From positions 3,224,001-3,288,000 of the forward strand of contig CM065310.1 in assembly GCA_033032175.1 (NCBI GenBank): DNA of 64,000 bases. The letters run 5' to 3'. The notes under the pieces were generated by a model, which was not told the origin of the DNA, searched no databases, and saw nothing but the letters and a program-made list of their open reading frames with translations. This stretch comes from Saturnia japonica (Eukaryota; Arthropoda; Insecta; Lepidoptera; Saturniidae). The position numbers and the translations under genes are program-made. This document shows, one piece after another, positions 24,437 through 36,075 of the stretch. Position 1 is the stretch's first letter. Every line of letters starts with the position of its first letter.

Positions 24437-24650
24437 GTGAGTGGAACCATGCACACGCCATAATACTTTCATATTTTCAAATTTAAAACAATTATCGAAT
24501 CACACACGTTTATCTTATCTAATTTGATAAACGATATGCGATTTCTATACGATTTCGTTAACTGGATAACAGATTAGCCAAAACTCGCGAGTACCTGCGA
24601 AGCGTACTAGGAATCCTAGTTTATTCGTAATTTCTTCTCTAAAGCATTGC

Positions 24651-24692
24651 TTAAAACGCTTAAACTTAAAACGCTTAAAATGCTTAAAACTA
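24651..24692. repeat. short tandem repeat of a cttaaaacg-like unit
   Basis: Four imperfect copies of gcttaaaac in succession (gcttaaaacgcttaaac, then ttaaaacgcttaaaatgc). Low-complexity tract without coding meaning. Confidence 0.6.
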
Positions 24693-24934
24693 CATCATTT
24701 GTAGATGTACTACAAACACAGTACAATAAGCTTTTCAATGTATTGACATTTTCCAGTCGAATGCAGTTTCTCAAGTCGGTCTGTACAAGGTTAGTTCGGA
24801 AGTAATACAGTAAACCTAAAACTCTCAAATAATAATTACACATAGACGCACATATACGCACATATGCTATTAAATACAAACACACATACACAAGTAATTT
24901 ATGTAACTACTTATTTGATTCTAAGACGTCGTAC

Positions 24935-25100
24935 TTAAATATTATATAGTCTATGTCACCCCGACAATTAAGACGAATCTAACGACACCTCATATACCAA
25001 ATTCCACCAAGCCGTTTAGGATATAAAGCGTGCCAAAGAAATCCTACCTACAGAGACACACATACGCTCAAAAACATAACCCTCCTTTTTCGCAGTCGGG
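24935..25100 (+). repeat. interspersed repeat family R-F, copy 2
   Basis: Matches 13980-14110: aaatattatatagtctatgt, gacgaatctaacgacacct, aagccgtttaggatataa, gtgccaaagaaatc. It ends near a ttttcgcagtcgggtaacaa phrase. Confidence 0.55.
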
Positions 25101-25589
25101 TAACAAGTATATATCGAAGTCGCAGAGGTGTCTGTCTTGAACAACTTAATCATTACATCAGTGTTTCTGAACTTGTCACTTGAAGATCAGGTTAAATTTT
25201 AGGAAAATCTTCATGCACAAATAAAAAGTATCTCACAGCTTGAACATTCGCGATGTACACCACTACAGTGTTTCCTATACCATTAAGGTGTTACTCGTTG
25301 TCTCGGATATTGCTTTGGTAATTTGGAAAGTAAAACGTAACAAATAAACGCATCATCAGAGCAAAGAGGAGTGTTGGCGTCAGATAGCAGCAGGCAGCGG
25401 CATAAAAATATGTTGCGAATTTTGTATTTCATAAATAAATAAATATATAAACTTTACCTGTTTATAATTACTAGCGATCGCCCTAAGGTCGAAGTTCGAC
25501 CATCGACTTTTTGATCCTAGACTATTTTCTGTTAGACATTTGCAATATTCATGAACCTAAACAATGAGTATTATCTACATCACTTGCTG

Positions 25590-25860
25590 TCACTTTTCGT
25601 TGAGTGACAATGTAAGTATTTTGGGGGGTCTAAGTTCAATGGCACTGGTCGGGATAGGATTCGCAGTATTAATTTATTTTATTTTATATATTAGTAACGA
25701 ATATTATAGATAAATTTTAGCTTTCTGCATTCCTCCATATAAACTTTAACCATGCCAAATCTCACAGTCTTCAGTGCAAACAAAATGCTTAAGAAGGGGT
25801 CGAAAGCTTTTTCTTCACGTATTAATATATAGATAAGGGTAGCATTTCACTCAAAAGCAA
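25590..25860 (-). repeat. interspersed repeat family R-D, copy 2
   Basis: Inverted relative to 7190-7870. On the + strand it reads attttggggggtctaagttc, ggattcgcagtattaattta, then gctttctgcattcctccata and cttcacgtattaatatatag. This copy lacks the roughly 300-base extra segment of the other. Confidence 0.55.
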
Positions 25861-26299
25861 TAAGTTTGTAAAAATAATTAAAATTATACATACTTACTTT
25901 TTGTTTACATTTCAATGAATTTGAATAAACAACTCATTAGCATAATTACACGGTACGGTCTCATACACGCGTTTCTGAAAATTTCACAGCCATTGCGAAC
26001 AAATGAATTCTCAAAGTGTTTTCAGTGAACTGTCTTATGTCTGAACTTGGCATTTACTTACGTAAAGCTTTTACTTAATTAAAAAGATAAAACAAATATG
26101 ATAATATGAAGTTAAGGATCGTTATGTTTATCGGTTTCAATTATTATCTATTGATAATGGTTACAATATTTCTATGATTATTATTAATAAGGACTATTCG
26201 CTTTCTTTATCGAAACGTTAAATCTGTTACTTTAAAGTTGCTATATCTGGTAATGCTTACTTGGTATACCAATATTATATACATCAAAATTGATATATT

Positions 26300-26615
26300 T
26301 TTTATTCAATTTAGGCCCTAGGAAGACACGAATATGAAAACACTACCACCAGTTCTGAAAACATCACAATCATCAAGGAGAACCGGCATGAAACTCGATC
26401 GGATTTATCAACATCTTATTTTCTTTTCTTAATTAGTTTTTACAGTATTAAATTATATACAGTTATTATCATTTTCAGTAGATGCACAGAGAGGGAATCA
26501 CATCCAGACATCACCATCATTAACGTAATGATATATCCTTTAATACCCTTTCGACAATAAAACTTGCTTAACATAATTCTTTAACTTATTATCCGGCATA
26601 TCGGTAATGCTCTTA
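26300..26615 (-). mobile_element. LINE 3' end, family L-A, copy 2
   Basis: The - strand translation gives MPDNKLKNYVKQVLLSKGY, then a stop, then YHYVNDGDVWM and a terminal stop, homologous to copy 1 at 310-414. The 3' UTR blocks (aaaacactaccaccagttct, gaaccggcatgaaactcgat as read on the + strand) also match. The in-frame stop marks a dead copy. Confidence 0.6.
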
Positions 26616-26770
26616 GGTCATATGCGCGAATAGTGTTACCCTCTCTCCCGGTTATTTTAAAGATAAAAATACTAATTGTGCGTGGAATATCGTCGTTTTT
26701 CCGAATTGGTTTTTATTTTCGCGGAACCCTTATTATTTTTCATCATAAATTTTTCAAATCATAGTTACAA

Positions 26771-27375
26771 CTAGCTGTGCCCCACGGTTTCACCTGTGTT
26801 AATTTTATACAATGACCACCGCAACGCCAACGCACCTGTGTAATCTATCATAATTATTGTTCTTGTCGTAAGTACAAATTATTTGATTTTTTTATTATCT
26901 CCTAAACTATGTGTCAATATAACATACTATAGTGAGCAAAACTTAACTTTATAAAATTTTCTTCATGACGAAGAAACTTTTATTTATAAGAATTAATATG
27001 CCATGTCTAAAAATAATATTCATAAATAACTTTTTAATTTTTAACGTCGTCATATATTATCGCGAATTTTTTTTAATATATATTACGGATCAGTATTTTT
27101 GTAGCAAATTGTATTTACGAATTATTAACCATTACGACAGCGCACGCGGATAAAGCAGCTCGGAAGGGCTTCCACCTCCAACTTAACAAAAATAAATATT
27201 TAAGAATTGCTGAGAGTTGTAGCCTAATGTTATATAGCCTATACTATTCGTCCTGAATCTGGCTATCATATACAAAAAGATTTTTTAAAATCCGGCTGGG
27301 GTAGTTCCAGAAAAAAAGAAGCCTGTTTAAACAAACAAACAAAAAAACTCTCTCGCTTTATTATATTAGTATAGA
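26771..27375 (-). mobile_element. non-autonomous Helitron-like element, full length (605 bp)
   Basis: On the - strand the element starts TCTATACTAATATAATAAAG directly after an A and ends ggtgaaaccgtggggcacag followed by CTAG and then a T. TC 5' end, CTAG 3' end, a short hairpin just before it and insertion between A and T without target duplication are the hallmarks of Helitrons. There is no Rep/helicase coding, so it is non-autonomous. Shorter or diverged copies lie at 15720, 20590 and 34644. The assignment resembles the lepidopteran Lep1-type group (from memory). Confidence 0.75.
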
Positions 27376-28010
27376 TAGAACAGAAGCTCGGTGTGCTCAG
27401 TAAGGAGAGACGGTACTTCACGTCACGTCGGCTCATCGCCTAAACCTTTATAAGGCGCAAATTCGACCCCACATGGAGTATCGTCCTCAACTCTGGGCGG
27501 GAGCCCCTCAGTACCAGCTACTTCCTTTTAACCGTATTCAGCGTAGGGTGGCTCAAGTTATTGACGATCAAGCACTTTCCGATCGGCTTGATCCATTAGC
27601 TCTGCGTAGAGATGTTTGTTTACTCTGCATCTTCTACCGCATTTATCATGCGGAGTGTTCCGTGGAATTGTTTGCATTGATCCCGGCTGCTGAATTTCAC
27701 CATCGGACATCGCGTCAGAATCGTAAATTTCATCCACACCACCTCGATATCCAGCGTTCCACAACAGTGCATTTGTTAAGGCACTTTCTGCCTTGCACAA
27801 CCTCTCTGTGGAACCAGCTGTCGCCTAAGATCTTTCCGAGCCGTTATGACCTGGTGACCTTCAAAAAGAGAGCTTATTCTTCCCTAAAAGGCCGGCAACG
27901 CATTTGCGAGCCCTCGGGTGTTACGGATGTTTATGGGCGGCGGTGATCACTTTCCATTAGGTGCGCCACCTGCCCTTTTGCCCCCTTTTTACCATAAAAA
28001 AAAGATAGTA
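27376..28010 (+). mobile_element. LINE ORF2 C-terminus and 3' end, family L-B
   Basis: 27473-27946 encodes the conserved tail of a lepidopteran non-LTR retrotransposon ORF2: [20 protein letters not shown], then [40 protein letters not shown] and [20 protein letters not shown]. Coding similarity begins earlier in another frame ([19 protein letters not shown] at about 27383), so a frameshift lies near 27450. The 3' end ccctttttaccataaaaaaa closes the element near 28010. The 5' part is missing, and the fragment begins directly at the Helitron 5' terminus. Confidence 0.8.
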
Positions 28011-28020
28011 TAGAAATACA

Positions 28021-28260
28021 CCGACTGATCTCGGAACACCACATACCAAAAGGAAATCATACATGTGTTTATCACTATGTGTATGGTGGTCGCGATCTCT
28101 ACCACGCCGTTATAATACTGTATATAAATGAATGATCTCGGAACACGGCATACCAAAAGAAAATTATAAATGGGTTTATTATTATATGTATGGTGGTCGC
28201 GATCCCTACCACCCCGCTATATTATTGCATATACACCGACTGATCTCTGAACATGATGAA
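28021..28260. repeat. tandem repeat, about 107-bp period, 2.3 copies
   Basis: The phrase tgatctcggaac recurs at 28026, 28133 and (as tgatctctgaac) 28241. Units also share cataccaaaag, ttattatatgtatggtggtc-like and gcgatccctaccac blocks. A reverse fragment of the unit (gggatcgcgaccaccatac) appears at 40671-40690. Confidence 0.75.
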
Positions 28261-28339
28261 CCAAAAGAAACCCGAAACAGAAAGAAGTCCCGTCAAACTC
28301 GGTTGATCCAATTCGGACAAACGAACAAACAAAAATTAT

Positions 28340-28470
28340 AAAAAAATAGTTTTTGTTGTAGACCGTATATACTTTAATATATTAATATATGCATTTAGTA
28401 AAAAACAGTTATTTTCACATTACAGAGAGATACTCCAGTGTTATTTATTTGTATGTATAGGTAAATCTTT
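28340..28470 (+). repeat. interspersed repeat family R-G tail, copy 2
   Basis: Contains atgcatttagtaaaaaacag, acattacagagagatact and ttatttatttgtatgtatag, the 3' terminus shared with 22205-22400 and 48820-49328. The preceding tandem array is probably the internal part of the same element. Confidence 0.5.
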
Positions 28471-29009
28471 ATATGACCTCATAATTATGCGAAGCGTTAG
28501 TTTATATGCGATCTATTCAGATTGTAAACTGTCCATAGATTGTGAACGGCTTGATTGGTTAGGTTAACCTTTTATTATAAAATTCTTACTAAATAAACAT
28601 AGGAATCCTAAACATGAAAACGTTAAGAATCTTGAAAATTCACAATCTAAAGAGTCCATATTGATCGCTCCGTTGCGTTGGAAAGGGACGCATATATCTA
28701 AAGCTTAACGTTAGAGAAGATCAAATATAGTTTAATCGCAAAGGACCAAAACTTGTGGATGGGTCTGTGGGGAACGGATAACTTAATGGGATTCTAGAGC
28801 CTTCGTTTTAGGATACTATGTTAAAAGCTTATGATGCGGTTAAAATGCGTAACTTATGTACTTATCTGTTGTTTTTTTAATTTATTTATTTATTTATGCA
28901 GACTCTTAGTCCGATATACTTTATTTAAAAAAATCTTAATATTCTCTAGATTTAAAATATTAAATACAATTTATATATTCTAAGTGAGTTAGAAAAAAAT
29001 CTTGGTTGA
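28471..29009. other. intergenic, nothing recognised
   Basis: No coding, RNA or shared repeat signal is seen. Confidence 0.4.
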
Positions 29010-29230
29010 CAGGTGGTTTAGACCGGCGGGATGTTGATTCGATGTTCGCAGATTCAAGCAGTGGAATTTTTCAACATTCGCGTACACTTACTGATTTCAG
29101 TTGGTAACACTATCGGCTTATGGTGAAGGAAACCATCGTGAAGAAACTTGAACGCTTGAGAAATACTCTGGCGTATGGCGTCGTGATTGAACCCATGCCT
29201 TCCGTTGGAAAATGGTACTTGCCCAGACTA
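29010..29230 (+). mobile_element. SINE-like repeat, family S-C
   Basis: A segment with a weak internal-promoter look (acaggtggtttagaccggcg, gcagattcaagcagtgg), then gttggtaacactatcggctt and gtgaaggaaaccatcgtgaa. Lepidopteran SINEs often keep the gtgaaggaaa-type phrase. Only one copy is in the window, so the class is tentative. Confidence 0.35.
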
Positions 29231-29460
29231 GTATTATTATTATTATTACAAGTGAGTTCTTAACAGGTGTTTTTTGAATGTGAAGCACTGGTTCTACACA
29301 ATTGTCCAACACTCAAACTAATCGTCCAAATATTGACAAATAAAAGGGTAGTTCGAGTACGTTGACAAAAGTTCCATTTAATAGAATTGGCCTGAGATCG
29401 CTCCAGTATCGATCGTACAGGTATAATTTGTTTTAAAAATCATGTTCCATTTGTGTAGAG

Positions 29461-29466
29461 TTTATT
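29461..29466 (-). terminator. AATAAA polyadenylation signal for the - strand gene
   Basis: The reverse complement reads aaaataaa about 65 bases downstream of the proposed stop codon at 29532-29534, a normal distance for an insect 3' UTR. AATAAA is common in AT-rich DNA, so this is supportive only. Confidence 0.35.
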
Positions 29467-29531
29467 TTGCTCTTTTTGATATTGATAATTCATCGTTTAC
29501 GGAAAAGTGCATTTAGTTAGCGCATCGCTAT

Positions 29532-31391
29532 TCATAGGTAGGCAGCGAGCCGCAGCGCTGGTAGCAGCAGTGGCGCGGGCGCTTTGCGGATTGCCGGACA
29601 AGCATCCGTTTCGCTGCAAGTGATTTTTTGGTTGATCGTAATTTTGAATTTTTCGAATAAATTTGAATAATTTACATTAAATGACCAAGAAGGATGAGGA
29701 ATAATATCTAATTGGAGAAAATAATTTCGCAAATGTCCTAATATTTTTAATCAACATTTTAAAAATTAAAATGCTTCCTGTGAATCAACCTTAGGAGATA
29801 GACATATTATGTGTAGCGACATCTCTCGCCAGAAGTGACGCATCTACATAGCGACACATAGCGACATCTATCGAGCCACATACGTCGCATCCTACATCGC
29901 GCTATAGAAATTAACTCAACAATTGAGTATTTATACAAGAACCCGACTACAACCGTTGGGCAGTTACCCGCCAGACATAGCACCCGTCTAGCCGGAGGAT
30001 CCTCCCTTTCTTATGGTGGATGAGGAACTTTACTCTCTGTTCCTCACTTCCGCTAAATTATGCTATCGCGGATTTTTATCTAGGTATTTTGAAAAACTAT
30101 AATTCTTTAGTAGGTACATTATTTTGATTTATATGAGCTTAATCAGTCAAGTCATTCAGAATTAACACAATCACTAACAAACCAGACAGACAAAATAATA
30201 CCACCTATTTATAGTTAATTGCTTAAATAATCAATTATAAATATGTGTTTATATTCTTTACTTCTAGAATCTAAAATTAATAGTACTATTGGTAGCATTA
30301 TTATTATTTTAGTGTTTCTCTCTTTTTTTGTATTAACACAACTTGTTAGTAAATAGTAAGAGGGACAACAACGATGAATATATCTATTTTGGAGGCAAAC
30401 CGACTGCCAAGATACAGGAACCCTGGTTGGCAGTCAGGAGCTCATAAAATTATTATGTTATGTTTTTCTTTTGTTTTCTGTTTCTTAATGTAAAATCAAT
30501 TGTACTTTGAATAAATAAATTATTATTAAATTATTAGTTTCATTATATTAGAATATACTATTTATTTATTTATGATTTAGATTATACTTTCAAATACTTA
30601 TAAAATACAAAAACTACCAAAAAGTTCTCAATCTAGAACGAAGAAAAGAGTCATAAAAGGTAAATATAAAATATACAAGTCTCAAAATCATAACAGTAAG
30701 TATTAGGATAAACCTGTGGATTTAATGAGAAACTTTAAAAAAACTATTTTTTTTTAACTTACCGCTTGTGACTTGAAGGGTAGTGGAGAAGAGACATAGT
30801 AGCGACAGTGATAGGCATCCGAGCGAGTTGAGCCAATGTACCGCGGCCATACTTTATCCTGAAATATATTAAAATGTACAATAACACATTTATATAATTA
30901 TACAATCAGGGTTATTTTCTCAGTTAAGAAATGCAATGTCCAACAAGCGCCATCTAACGGGTGGGGCAACTACTACGATAAAACTTCATGTGTATCATTA
31001 TATACTTGGTACTGGCGTAAATGGATAGATGGCAGCAGTAGAAAAATTATCCACTTATTTTTTACTAATCAGATATTGGGATGAATAAAACACCGGTAAC
31101 TGACCTCATCGTTCTTCTCATCTTCATATATTAAGAGTTATGTAAATATTCGATAGATAAGCATAATTGAATCACAAACGGAGTCAAAATAACGCAAATA
31201 GAGAAGAAATATCGACATTACAATTTATACTAGGTTTTGAATTTGATAGCGAGGTCAGAGTAGTTGTATCAGCGATACTGAAGTTCAATATTCTGAACCT
31301 GAAGTTATTGAAAAAATTATTAAATATAAAATTACCATATCGTCAGCATGTGTGTCAACGCTGCAGCCGCTTGCTGCCCATTGCAGATCAC
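29532..31391 (-). CDS. unrecognised - strand gene, three 3' exons
   Basis: Three segments with matching splice sites: exon A 31391-31336 (acceptor tttgttccag, donor gtaattt), exon B 30858-30763 (acceptor atatttcag, donor gtaagtt) and exon C from 29613 (acceptor cacttgcag) to a stop at 29534-29532. Joined in phase they read VICNGQQAAAALTHMLTIW, then IKYGRGTLAQLARMPITVAT with TMSLLHYPSSHKR, then ETDACPAIRKAPAPLLLPAL and RLAAYL. The shifted frame is also open through all three exons (DKVWPRYIGSTRSDAYHC in B, then RNGCLSGNPQSARATAA in C), so the true frame is not settled. All three blocks are GC-richer than their introns. No family is recognised and there is no domain I can name. Upstream exons are not found; 39184-39340 may be the first. 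A spliced long noncoding RNA is the main alternative. Confidence 0.45.
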
Positions 31392-31789
31392 CTGGAACAA
31401 ATTATTTAATTTGTTATTACAGGTCGTATAATCTTTATAACGTGACTCGCGTCTTCAAATATAGGAAAACTTTTAGAACCTTGAACCATGACGTGTGTGT
31501 TAAATAGACATAAATCTGAAATTTGCAAAAGGTTGTTTTTCTTGTTTTTATAGTAAACATTACGTGTTTCCAGTATTATTTTGTTTAATTTTGGTTACCT
31601 CGTAACACAAAAAAATAATTTCGTTGAGAAACAGTTAAAATAATTCTTGTGAATGCAACCAAAAGTCCTTTAAAAATCGCCCTTTACCAAAGCATTTTTG
31701 TAACAACACGTCTATTAGTAAACAGAACGACTCAAAAAAAATCTACCAAAAAATATGAACGATATAGGATAATACAAATGTGTAGATAA

Positions 31790-31930
31790 AAATAAATATG
31801 GTTTTCCAGGAGACCAATAAAGCTAGTAAAAACGCGTAGCCTCCTTGTTATGTATGGCTACGAATTATCGTAGCCGCGTAGCAAATGCTGTAGCACCACA
31901 CATTCAAGGTTATTATTATTTATTTTGTTT
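31790..31930. repeat. short repeat with imperfect inverted GTAGC motifs
   Basis: Contains aaaacgcgtagcctccttgt, tatggctacgaattatcgta, and gccgcgtagcaaatgctgta. The paired ggctacgaa/ttcgtagcc-like motifs give a locally palindromic sequence, which suggests a MITE remnant. Confidence 0.35.
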
Positions 31931-32399
31931 TTGGTAGCATGGATTAATTTTTCCGTATAAAAAAAAAAGTGGAAAAGAACTTCCATCAGTGTTTTCACAC
32001 ATGAAAAAATTTTTGAAACGGTAATTTGATGGAACATTTACATTAGAATGCTGTTTGAAATCTTTCTCTATTTCTAGATGAACATACAAAATCTAAAACC
32101 GGTTAAAGTGATATATCTGTATGATATATAATAAAACAAAATCAATTATATCATAATTTTAATTAAAATTAAATACAAATCTACGATAAAAAAATTGAGA
32201 TAAAATAACCACACTCTACTACCAACAGGTGCATTATTACTTATCTAAAATTGTCATTTTAATTTAAAAGTTATTTCATGTATAATTCATCATTTTTAAT
32301 TAATTCATAACAATTCAAAAATATTCAGTCGAAAAAGCTTAAAAAGTATGTATCATGAAGTTGATATTTTTTAAATCAGCTCTCCTGGTGACCATGTCT
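31931..32399. other. AT-rich, nothing recognised
   Basis: No coding or repeat signal beyond low complexity. Confidence 0.4.
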
Positions 32400-32540
32400 A
32401 AAAGAGTTACGATGTTATTCATATTTGTCCTGTCACCAACTGAACCCTCAAATTTCATTGGCATTGAAGATTCGACTTCGAAGATACACCATGTAACTCC
32501 TCAAAATCATTAAAGTTGTTTTCTTTTTTGTTAAAAATTA
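32400..32540 (+). repeat. interspersed repeat family R-C, copy 3
   Basis: Shares tcatttggcattgaagattcg-like, cttcgaagatacaccatgta and actcctcaaaatcattaaag with the copies at 6100 and 45240. Confidence 0.5.
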
Positions 32541-33299
32541 TCTTGTTTTTAGCTCGACAAAATTGGGTCACGTTTCGGAAGTGGAACACGTAACAACTTT
32601 TTTTTTTCGCTGTCGCTTTCGAAGACTCGCTGACATATATTCTGTACTAAAAACATTCGATAGACAATCAATTAATCGATTGTTTTTTTTTTTTCGAAAA
32701 CAATTTATTACTAGCGAGCGCTTGCGACATATTTTAAGTATTGTAGATACGATAATATTATTTGACGCCAGTTACATATTAAATAGTGAAACCCAAGCGG
32801 TAATTTACAAATTGATTTATTAGAAAATGCCCAACAAATACCATTCCATTTTTTTTTATTTGCCTACTGGTTAGTACCTACGACTTTGTTTGCGTAAGAC
32901 TTTCTAAACATGTCTCGGGTACTTTTATTTAAGTACCTACATGTTATGTTATGCAAGCTATCTCTTCGACAAATATCGAAAATTTGCCAACGATTTAGTA
33001 GTTCATAGATATAACCATCGAAAATAATTAAAATCACCCTTATTGTACCGCCTTGAGGGATGATCTTTAACAAACACTTTATCTATTACCAAACTCATAA
33101 ATATGTATTTTTATATCCCTAATTTTTAACCAACTTTCATCCCCTATTTCCCCCTTTAAGTTTGATTTTTGCGATAATAGATAGCTTATATTGTCACTTT
33201 CGCATTTATAATATTACTATAGATAATATGAATTTGTGAATCAAGGTTTTGAATATTTTACAAGGCATGGATGGAAGTTATTGGATAATTATAGGTAAA
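32541..33299. other. intergenic, repeat debris
   Basis: Around 33130-33240 the - strand begins tatctatagtaatattataa and continues into a gcgaaagtgacaatataagc stretch, a typical head of a non-autonomous lepidopteran element. The open frames at 32563 and 33073 are not recognisable. Confidence 0.35.
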
Positions 33300-33480
33300 A
33301 GTGGACGGACTCCGAATCGATCGACGTGAGTTCGAATCCCTGCAATGAGTCTGAGCTTTCGGTGAAGGTAAAAATTGTCATGACACCATAGCATAGTGGT
33401 AAGGCTTTTTCTAATGCCCACCAGATTAGCTACCACCCTCAAGTTGAAAGTCTTTCGCCAAATACCAATAGTACATGGCT
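33300..33480 (+). mobile_element. tRNA-derived SINE, family S-A, copy lacking the A box
   Basis: Starts at cggactccgaatcgatcgac and has the clearest B box of the family, gagttcgaatccctgc, followed by gagtctgagctttcggtgaa, accatagcatagtggtaagg and taccaccctcaagttgaaag. The A-box part is lost. Confidence 0.65.
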
Positions 33481-33735
33481 TATCGTGCCTTATTCTCTAT
33501 ATCTTATCTTTGTCTTACCGTAAAACTGTGGAACCTTCTCTCGGCCAGTGTGTTCCCTGCTTCTTACGACATCGGGTCCTTTAAGCGTAATTTGAAGAGA
33601 TATTTATGCAAGCCAGCATGACAGCGGTGACCGCCGTTGGATTTAGATCTCTCGGTGGTCGCTGTTGTGTTTGGATTGTGCTGTGCTTACCATCAGGAAC
33701 AATACCGTTAGTGGGACGAGCTATAATTTAAAAAA
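33481..33735 (+). mobile_element. LINE ORF2 C-terminal fragment, family L-C
   Basis: One frame reads TVKLWNLLSASVFPASYDIG and then SFKRNLKRYLCKPA before stops. The W-N-x-L-P-x-x-F-P-x-x-Y-D-x-x-x-F-K-R arrangement is the end of lepidopteran non-LTR ORF2 proteins and is related to the tail at 27473-27946. The 3' flank (gtcgctgttgtgtttggatt) recurs at 53600-53660. Confidence 0.6.
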
Positions 33736-34643
33736 TATCTTGGGCCACATCGTCACTTAAAACCGAGTGCAATCATACGAGCTGGATTCTGCTACATCGT
33801 ATAGGAGTCTACTCGAAATTTTATATACAGGTAATCTACGAGTTTATAAACATCCGAATAGCATTTGTCTCCTTGCACAATCTTCAGTGTTAACTTCATG
33901 ACACTTTTTCTCAGCTGACGCCATTTTGTTTTCATTAAATGATCCGAGTAAGCTCGTAAAAATAGAACCACGTCTGGGTTCTGATCGGATGCCGATGTCA
34001 GAGTGCGCTCGGATCACGTATTTTCACGTTACGAGTAGGTTTACGGTCCGAGAGTACTTATATAAGGAAAATTCAGCTTTAAGAAGGAGAAAAAATAGTT
34101 GCTCTACATAATTATATCGATCTACAACCGACCTACACGAATATATTTAGTTTGAAAACATATTCATAAACAAAGAAATATCAAAAAAGGAAAATACCTC
34201 GAACTTCCAATAAGAAAATAACGAATCGAAATACTTTTACACTGAAAGCAATAAATAACTCGAAATAGACGAATGGCGCTGATACGCCGGCTCGTAAATC
34301 CAGTCAAAATGCAATCTTATCAGCTCAATATTAAAATACTATTACAAAAATAAATAAACAACAAGGTATCTAATTTTTTTAATGCTTTTTCGTTATTGTA
34401 TAAATCCTCTGGAATGTCATACCTAATACCAAGTACATGCTGGTTGTATATTACGATTTACGCATTAATTCTCATCAAAATCAATTATTGATAACATTTA
34501 TGTTATGTATTAATAACTCACCACGCCGTATACAAGCTTCATAAGACTTAAAATCCCGTATTAAAAAGGAGTAATATTTGGTAATAAACTTCAATCAAAA
34601 TATTTCCTGAAATGGCTAAATATCAATACGTGTTGTACAGTAA
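33736..34643. other. intergenic, nothing recognised
   Basis: No gene supported. A short open frame at 33926-34111 has no family resemblance. Confidence 0.4.
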
Positions 34644-35258
34644 CAAATATTAATATAATAAAGCCGAAAAGTTTTTTTATGTTTATTTAAACACGCTAAT
34701 CTCTAGAACTATCAGTCAGATTCAAAACATTATTTTTTTATATGATAACCATACTCACGAGAAATAGTACAGGCTATATAACATTAGGCTACAGTTCCCA
34801 GCTTGCCTTAAATATTTATTTTTGTATCGTCAATTGAAAGTTGAAGCCCTTGCGAACTGCTTTATTCGCATGCGCTGGCTTAATGGTTGTGTTTTGCAAT
34901 TTTTTTTTTATGATTAAAAATTAATATATGAGCATTAATTTTAGGCGGGGCATAGTAATCTTTACGAACAAAAGTTAGATCATTATAAAGACAATTTAAT
35001 GTAGATAAACTTTGTTGTTTACAACGTGTTATTTGGACGCGTAGTTTGAGAGATAATGCAAAATTAAAATAATTCAACACTCGGCTCGGATCTATGTCTA
35101 TAGTAGTAGTGGCACGAACGATTCGTGCGATGCCGCGATGAGACCATCTAGTCGCTCGAAAAAAAAAAATTACCTATACTGAAGTATCATATTAATTAAA
35201 TCATTCATTAGTGATTTCTTCTAAATTATATGCGGCTGAAACCGCGGGGCATAGCTAG
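34644..35258 (+). mobile_element. Helitron-like element, near full length
   Basis: Aligns end to end with 26771-27375: taatataataaagccgaaaa, aacacgctaatctctagaac, tatgataaccatactcacga, ggctacagttcccagcttgc, gaactgctttattcgcatgc, then the 3' part acaaaagttagatcatta. It ends gcggctgaaaccgcggggca followed by tagctag, so CTAG is 35255-35258 and T follows. GCGG (35232-35235) and CCGC (35242-35245) form the terminal hairpin. The 5' TC tip is degraded. Confidence 0.7.
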
Positions 35259-35984
35259 TCGTGAATACATATAGAGCGATAAGTATAAATTTGCGTGCTT
35301 CTCGCCGCTGTGTTCTAATTGTTTCAATCAAGTTCAGCGTAATTTTAAACCAGTATTTTCGTAATAAATCAACACAAAGATGTTAAAACTCCCGAGCATA
35401 AAGTGAGTATAATAACTATTACAGAGAGTAAAGTAACATTTCGAGAAAGCGGTTTTAAGTCCAGGAATTTCCACCGCCAACTTATACTTATCATACTGTA
35501 CATACCGTGTAATAAATATGTACTATGCTGAAAACCGACGGAAAAAACACCAAATCTCGAAATAAATGCTTGAACGAAAAAACACAGTGGAATTTCTATT
35601 TCGGAATTGGGGACCGATAACGTGTGTTCGAACTCTGCGGCCCATTTAATATCCGGAAAACAAGGACTGTCTAACGTTTATTATCATATAAATAGGTTTT
35701 TGGGATCCTGCGTTCTTATTTGTTTATAATTACATTCACCATTTCATCTTTCTCTAATGTGGATAAATGTAATAAATACTTTAAAAAATTATAGAATTTC
35801 TTGGACAATTTCCGAAACGACAATTTGATTTCAAATTTCATACCGCTTACCGCTTAACATAGTCTGGTCAACAAGTTACAATTGGTTTTAAATTTTCTAA
35901 AAAATAAAGACGTGAAAAGTGTTTGCCGACGCGTCGCCACGCCTTCTGTCGGTCTAACCCACCGTATTAGATGTTTTACATCAA
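35259..35984. other. intergenic, nothing recognised
   Basis: AT-rich, no supported features. Confidence 0.4.
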
Positions 35985-36075
35985 TAAAATCTAATCGACC
36001 GAAAAAGTTTCAATCGGTTCAATAACTAGCTCCCGAGATACACATTGTCAAACATACATACTAATAATAATTCTA
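35985..36075 (+). repeat. interspersed repeat family R-E, copy 2, left part
   Basis: Matches 11018-11100: taatcgaccgaaaaagtttc, cccgagatacacattgtcaa, acatacatactaataataa. The match breaks where the R-1-like LINE begins and resumes at 37334. Confidence 0.6.

Noticed and set aside
28021..28260. A CRISPR-like array
   Set aside because: Units are 107 bp, adjacent without unique spacers, in a eukaryotic repeat; this is an ordinary tandem repeat.
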